Assembly: GCA_951394405.1 (NCBI GenBank)
Contig: OX596343.1
Coordinates: forward strand, 868,001 to 932,000
Source: Coprinellus micaceus
Taxonomy: Eukaryota; Basidiomycota; Agaricomycetes; Agaricales; Psathyrellaceae
DNA: 64,000 nucleotides
Direction of reading: 5' to 3'
Translations under genes and position numbers: made by a program
Shown here: in pieces, positions 63,662-64,000 of the stretch
How the letters are laid out: each line of letters opens with the position of its first letter
Numbering within the stretch: the stretch's first letter is position 1
The notes under the pieces: model-generated
Told to the model about the DNA's origin: nothing
The model's input: the letters and a program-made list of their open reading frames with translations, nothing else
Databases searched by the model: none

Positions 63662-64000
63662 CACCCCGTAATGATGTGAGTTATCGAAGCCTGTTTGTTC
63701 AACTCCTTCCTCATTGGGTCATAGTGCTATGCCGATGTCCATAACATCTTCAACACTCACCTTCAGGCTGCCCCATCGGATAGTGATGCTCTTGAGGATT
63801 GGCTATCCCTCCCCACCATCTCCCTCAATGGTAAGATGGATGTTATTGAGTATTGGTCTCATGAGAAGGCTACGGGCCACCCCCTCACACAGATGGCCCT
63901 GGATTATTTATCCACTCCTGGTATGTCCTTGATTTATTCTTGTTGATCCCCCGACTCACTCAATGCTCTAGCTGCCTTGACGGACATCGAGCTGGCCTTC

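Larger units (their letters stand above)
53304..64000 (+). pseudogene. hAT-family transposase gene interrupted by three elements (3' end outside window)
   Basis: ATG 53304 (MANQSTLALPCQSVRERRPT). Exons: 53304-53365 joined to 53683 onward (first element removed), then KWSSPAYDHFKMPP...VVYYFYC and ETTSNLVRHC (BED-like finger), STVSRDVKEIFGWTQDNVIE, IHLAADGWTSPNTIAFLGV (first catalytic Asp), GFTGDNGSNNDTMVEELG (second Asp), and HRACCIGHVLNLVAK. It is cut at 55095 by a hAT element and resumes at 58984 (AVNAVAAEADLDG). It is cut again at 59252 and resumes with KDVSTRWNSTSELARSG, then TAYFNKTIDNPALHP, YYAKTDESVVYHIAM and ILHPEFKLKYF. Frame continuity is restored at each of the three insertion points. 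A 33-bp putative intron near 54174-54206 and a phase mismatch near 59080-59161 may be real damage. The conserved C-terminal dimerisation region lies beyond the window. Confidence 0.8.

Overview
This window looks like an accessory, transposon-rich stretch of a basidiomycete (most likely Agaricomycete) nuclear genome. The reasons are the roughly 50-base GT-AG introns, families of divergent F-box/LRR-like proteins, and a fungal-style set of Helitron, copia, LINE and hAT elements. No housekeeping gene was recognised. No tRNA or rRNA gene or CRISPR array was seen.

Layout. 0-1.8 kb: end of an LTR retrotransposon (last ORF, polypurine tract, 788-bp 3' LTR). 2.1-10.1 kb: Helitron with an uninterrupted 2548-aa RepHel ORF on the minus strand. 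10.4-14.1 kb: multi-exon hypothetical gene. 14.7-19.0 kb: three F-box-like genes, one broken by a 31-bp tandem duplication. 19.2-28.0 kb: three members of a lineage-specific family with a nucleotidyltransferase-like GS...D(L/V)DFY motif. One is split by a 943-bp hAT-like element. A neighbouring hypothetical gene is hit by a 5'-truncated LINE. 28.1-38.1 kb: a hypothetical gene whose last exon is split by a copia element with identical LTRs, itself carrying a nested LINE. 38.9-45.2 kb: an F-box gene, a small acidic-protein gene, and a second F-box gene split by two elements with shared termini. 45.4-48.0 kb: two more, diverged members of the GS...DFY family. 48-53 kb: noncoding DNA with LTR remnants and tRNA-like repeats. 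53.3-64.0 kb: one hAT transposase gene (plus strand, running off the window) interrupted three times: by a 317-bp hAT MITE, by a complete 3.9-kb hAT element in opposite orientation, and by a long-TIR element that contains the assembly gap.

Main point. Target-site duplications (TSDs) can be read directly for almost every insertion. Conceptual removal of each element plus one TSD copy restores the local reading frame in four disrupted genes. The most novel signal is a family of transposase-less elements of 93 bp, 2559 bp and about 2.45 kb. They share terminal CA(C/T)CTCAGTCAC, have 7-bp TSDs, and the two long ones carry element-specific arrays of short words (GGCTGAGCCA in one, CTGGATCCA-like in the other) outside a shared inner block. 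The second is the GS...D(L/V)DFY family, present five times in 29 kb. All functional statements come from reading the sequence; no database search was possible.
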